Shown piece after piece: positions 63,647 to 64,000 of a DNA stretch of 64,000 bases. The DNA lies in assembly GCF_963678165.1 (NCBI RefSeq), contig NZ_OY782755.1, forward strand, positions 2,294,001 to 2,358,000, written 5' to 3'. The DNA is from an uncultured Acetobacteroides sp. (GTDB taxonomy: Bacteria; Bacteroidota; Bacteroidia; Bacteroidales; ZOR0009). The notes below the pieces were generated by a model. It searched no databases and was not told where the DNA came from. It was given only the letters and a program-made list of their open reading frames with translations. Both the position numbers and the translations under genes were made by a program. How positions within the stretch are numbered: the first letter of the stretch is position 1; each line of letters begins with the position of its first letter.

Positions 63647-63737
63647 CTAGAGAGATAACACGGCAAAGGCTCAATCGGACTCGGTTGGACCTTTGCTGCG
63701 TTTGGGAGGTGGGGCAACGACCGCTGATAATTGGCCA

Positions 63738-64000
63738 TACACCGCTATAGTATCGCCATACACCGCTGTAGTATGCCGTACACCGCTGTAGTATCGCTAT
63801 ACACCGCTGTAGTATGCCATACACCGCTGTAGTATCGCTATACACCGCTGTAGTATCACCATACACCGCTGTAGTATGCCGTACACCGCTGTAGAATTGC
63901 TATACACCGCTGTAGTATGGTTCTACACCGATGAAGAATTGCTATACACCGGTGTAGAATCGCTATACACTGCTGAAGTATGGCTTTACACCGATGATAA
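63738..64000. repeat. Intergenic repeat array D (at least 13 units of 20-21 bp)
   Basis: Units begin TACACCGCTGTAGTATCGC and start at 63738, 63759, 63779, 63800, 63820, 63841, 63862, 63882, 63903, 63924, 63945, 63966 and 63987, running out of the window. TACA and TGTA form a 12-bp near-palindrome in each unit. Early units show a 41-42-bp sub-pattern (CGCYA and GCCR ends in turn). Unit length varies between 20 and 21, so no frame stays open for long. A diverged unit may lie just before (63720-63737). Confidence 0.92.

Noticed and set aside
63738..64000. CRISPR array
   Set aside because: No constant repeat with unique spacers of 25-40 bp, units are 20-21 bp and degenerate throughout, and no cas genes are near. 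The same holds for the other four arrays.

Overview
The window looks like chromosome from a member of the Bacteroidota, most likely an anaerobic Bacteroidales. The support is: a V/A-type rotary ATPase operon; many -7 boxes of the form TAnnTTTG, the promoter signature of this phylum; the rpmB-rpmG-small DUF4295-like gene cluster followed by ftsY; several Bacteroidota-type families (DUF2027/Smr, a DUF6340-like lipoprotein, a PD40/OmpA protein); and poor Shine-Dalgarno sequences. Species cannot be named from the sequence. Base composition is uneven: about 34.7-48.9 kb is AT-rich, while about 51.5-54.2 kb and 61.8-63.6 kb are clearly GC-richer.

Layout. 1-4.4 kb: 3' part of a V-type ATPase operon (A end, B, D, I, K). 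4.6-8.1 kb: an unknown anchored protein, a DEAD-box helicase and two degraded-looking intergenic stretches. 8.1-14.8 kb: CYTH protein, unknown proteins, a LuxR-type regulator, a TPR protein, and a membrane-protein gene broken by one in-frame TAG. 14.9-19.0 kb: TetR regulator, HlyD-type adaptor and two ABC-2 permeases with no ATPase. 19.5-24.6 kb: secreted 5'-nucleotidase-like protein, PD40/OmpA protein, secreted C1B peptidase. 24.7-30.2 kb: lipoprotein, a Cache-HAMP-GAF-PAS sensor, fabG, another lipoprotein, tRNA-Thr(CGT). 31.0-33.3 kb: a CoA-disulfide-reductase-like protein and tandem rhodaneses, apparently one gene split by a frameshift. 33.4-46.6 kb: J-domain-like protein, cinA, ribosomal proteins, ftsY, rimO, clpC, gyrA and small genes. 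46.6-49.6 kb: a selenium operon (yedF, cysteine-desulfurase-like gene, DUF3343-like gene, selD). 49.6-55.9 kb: serine hydrolase, threonine aldolase, prfC, pyrD and an XRE regulator. 55.9-57.1 kb: operator-like palindromes and RNase P RNA. 57.1-63.6 kb: Smr protein, queA, thioredoxin-like protein, cold-shock-domain protein, YgiQ radical SAM protein.

The most unusual feature is a set of five intergenic tandem arrays (about 10.6, 19.1, 30.4, 51.1 and 63.7 kb). Each has a different sequence, yet all are built on a period of about 21 bp or exactly 42 bp, most units carry a short palindrome, and all lie downstream of a gene. They are not CRISPRs and no family is recognised. Other points to check are the amber-split gene, the C-run frameshift in the rhodanese locus, phased TTACA-N2-TGTAA sites before the XRE gene, sodium-binding residues in the V-ATPase K subunit, and a class-2-like dihydroorotate dehydrogenase with a class-1-type catalytic cysteine.
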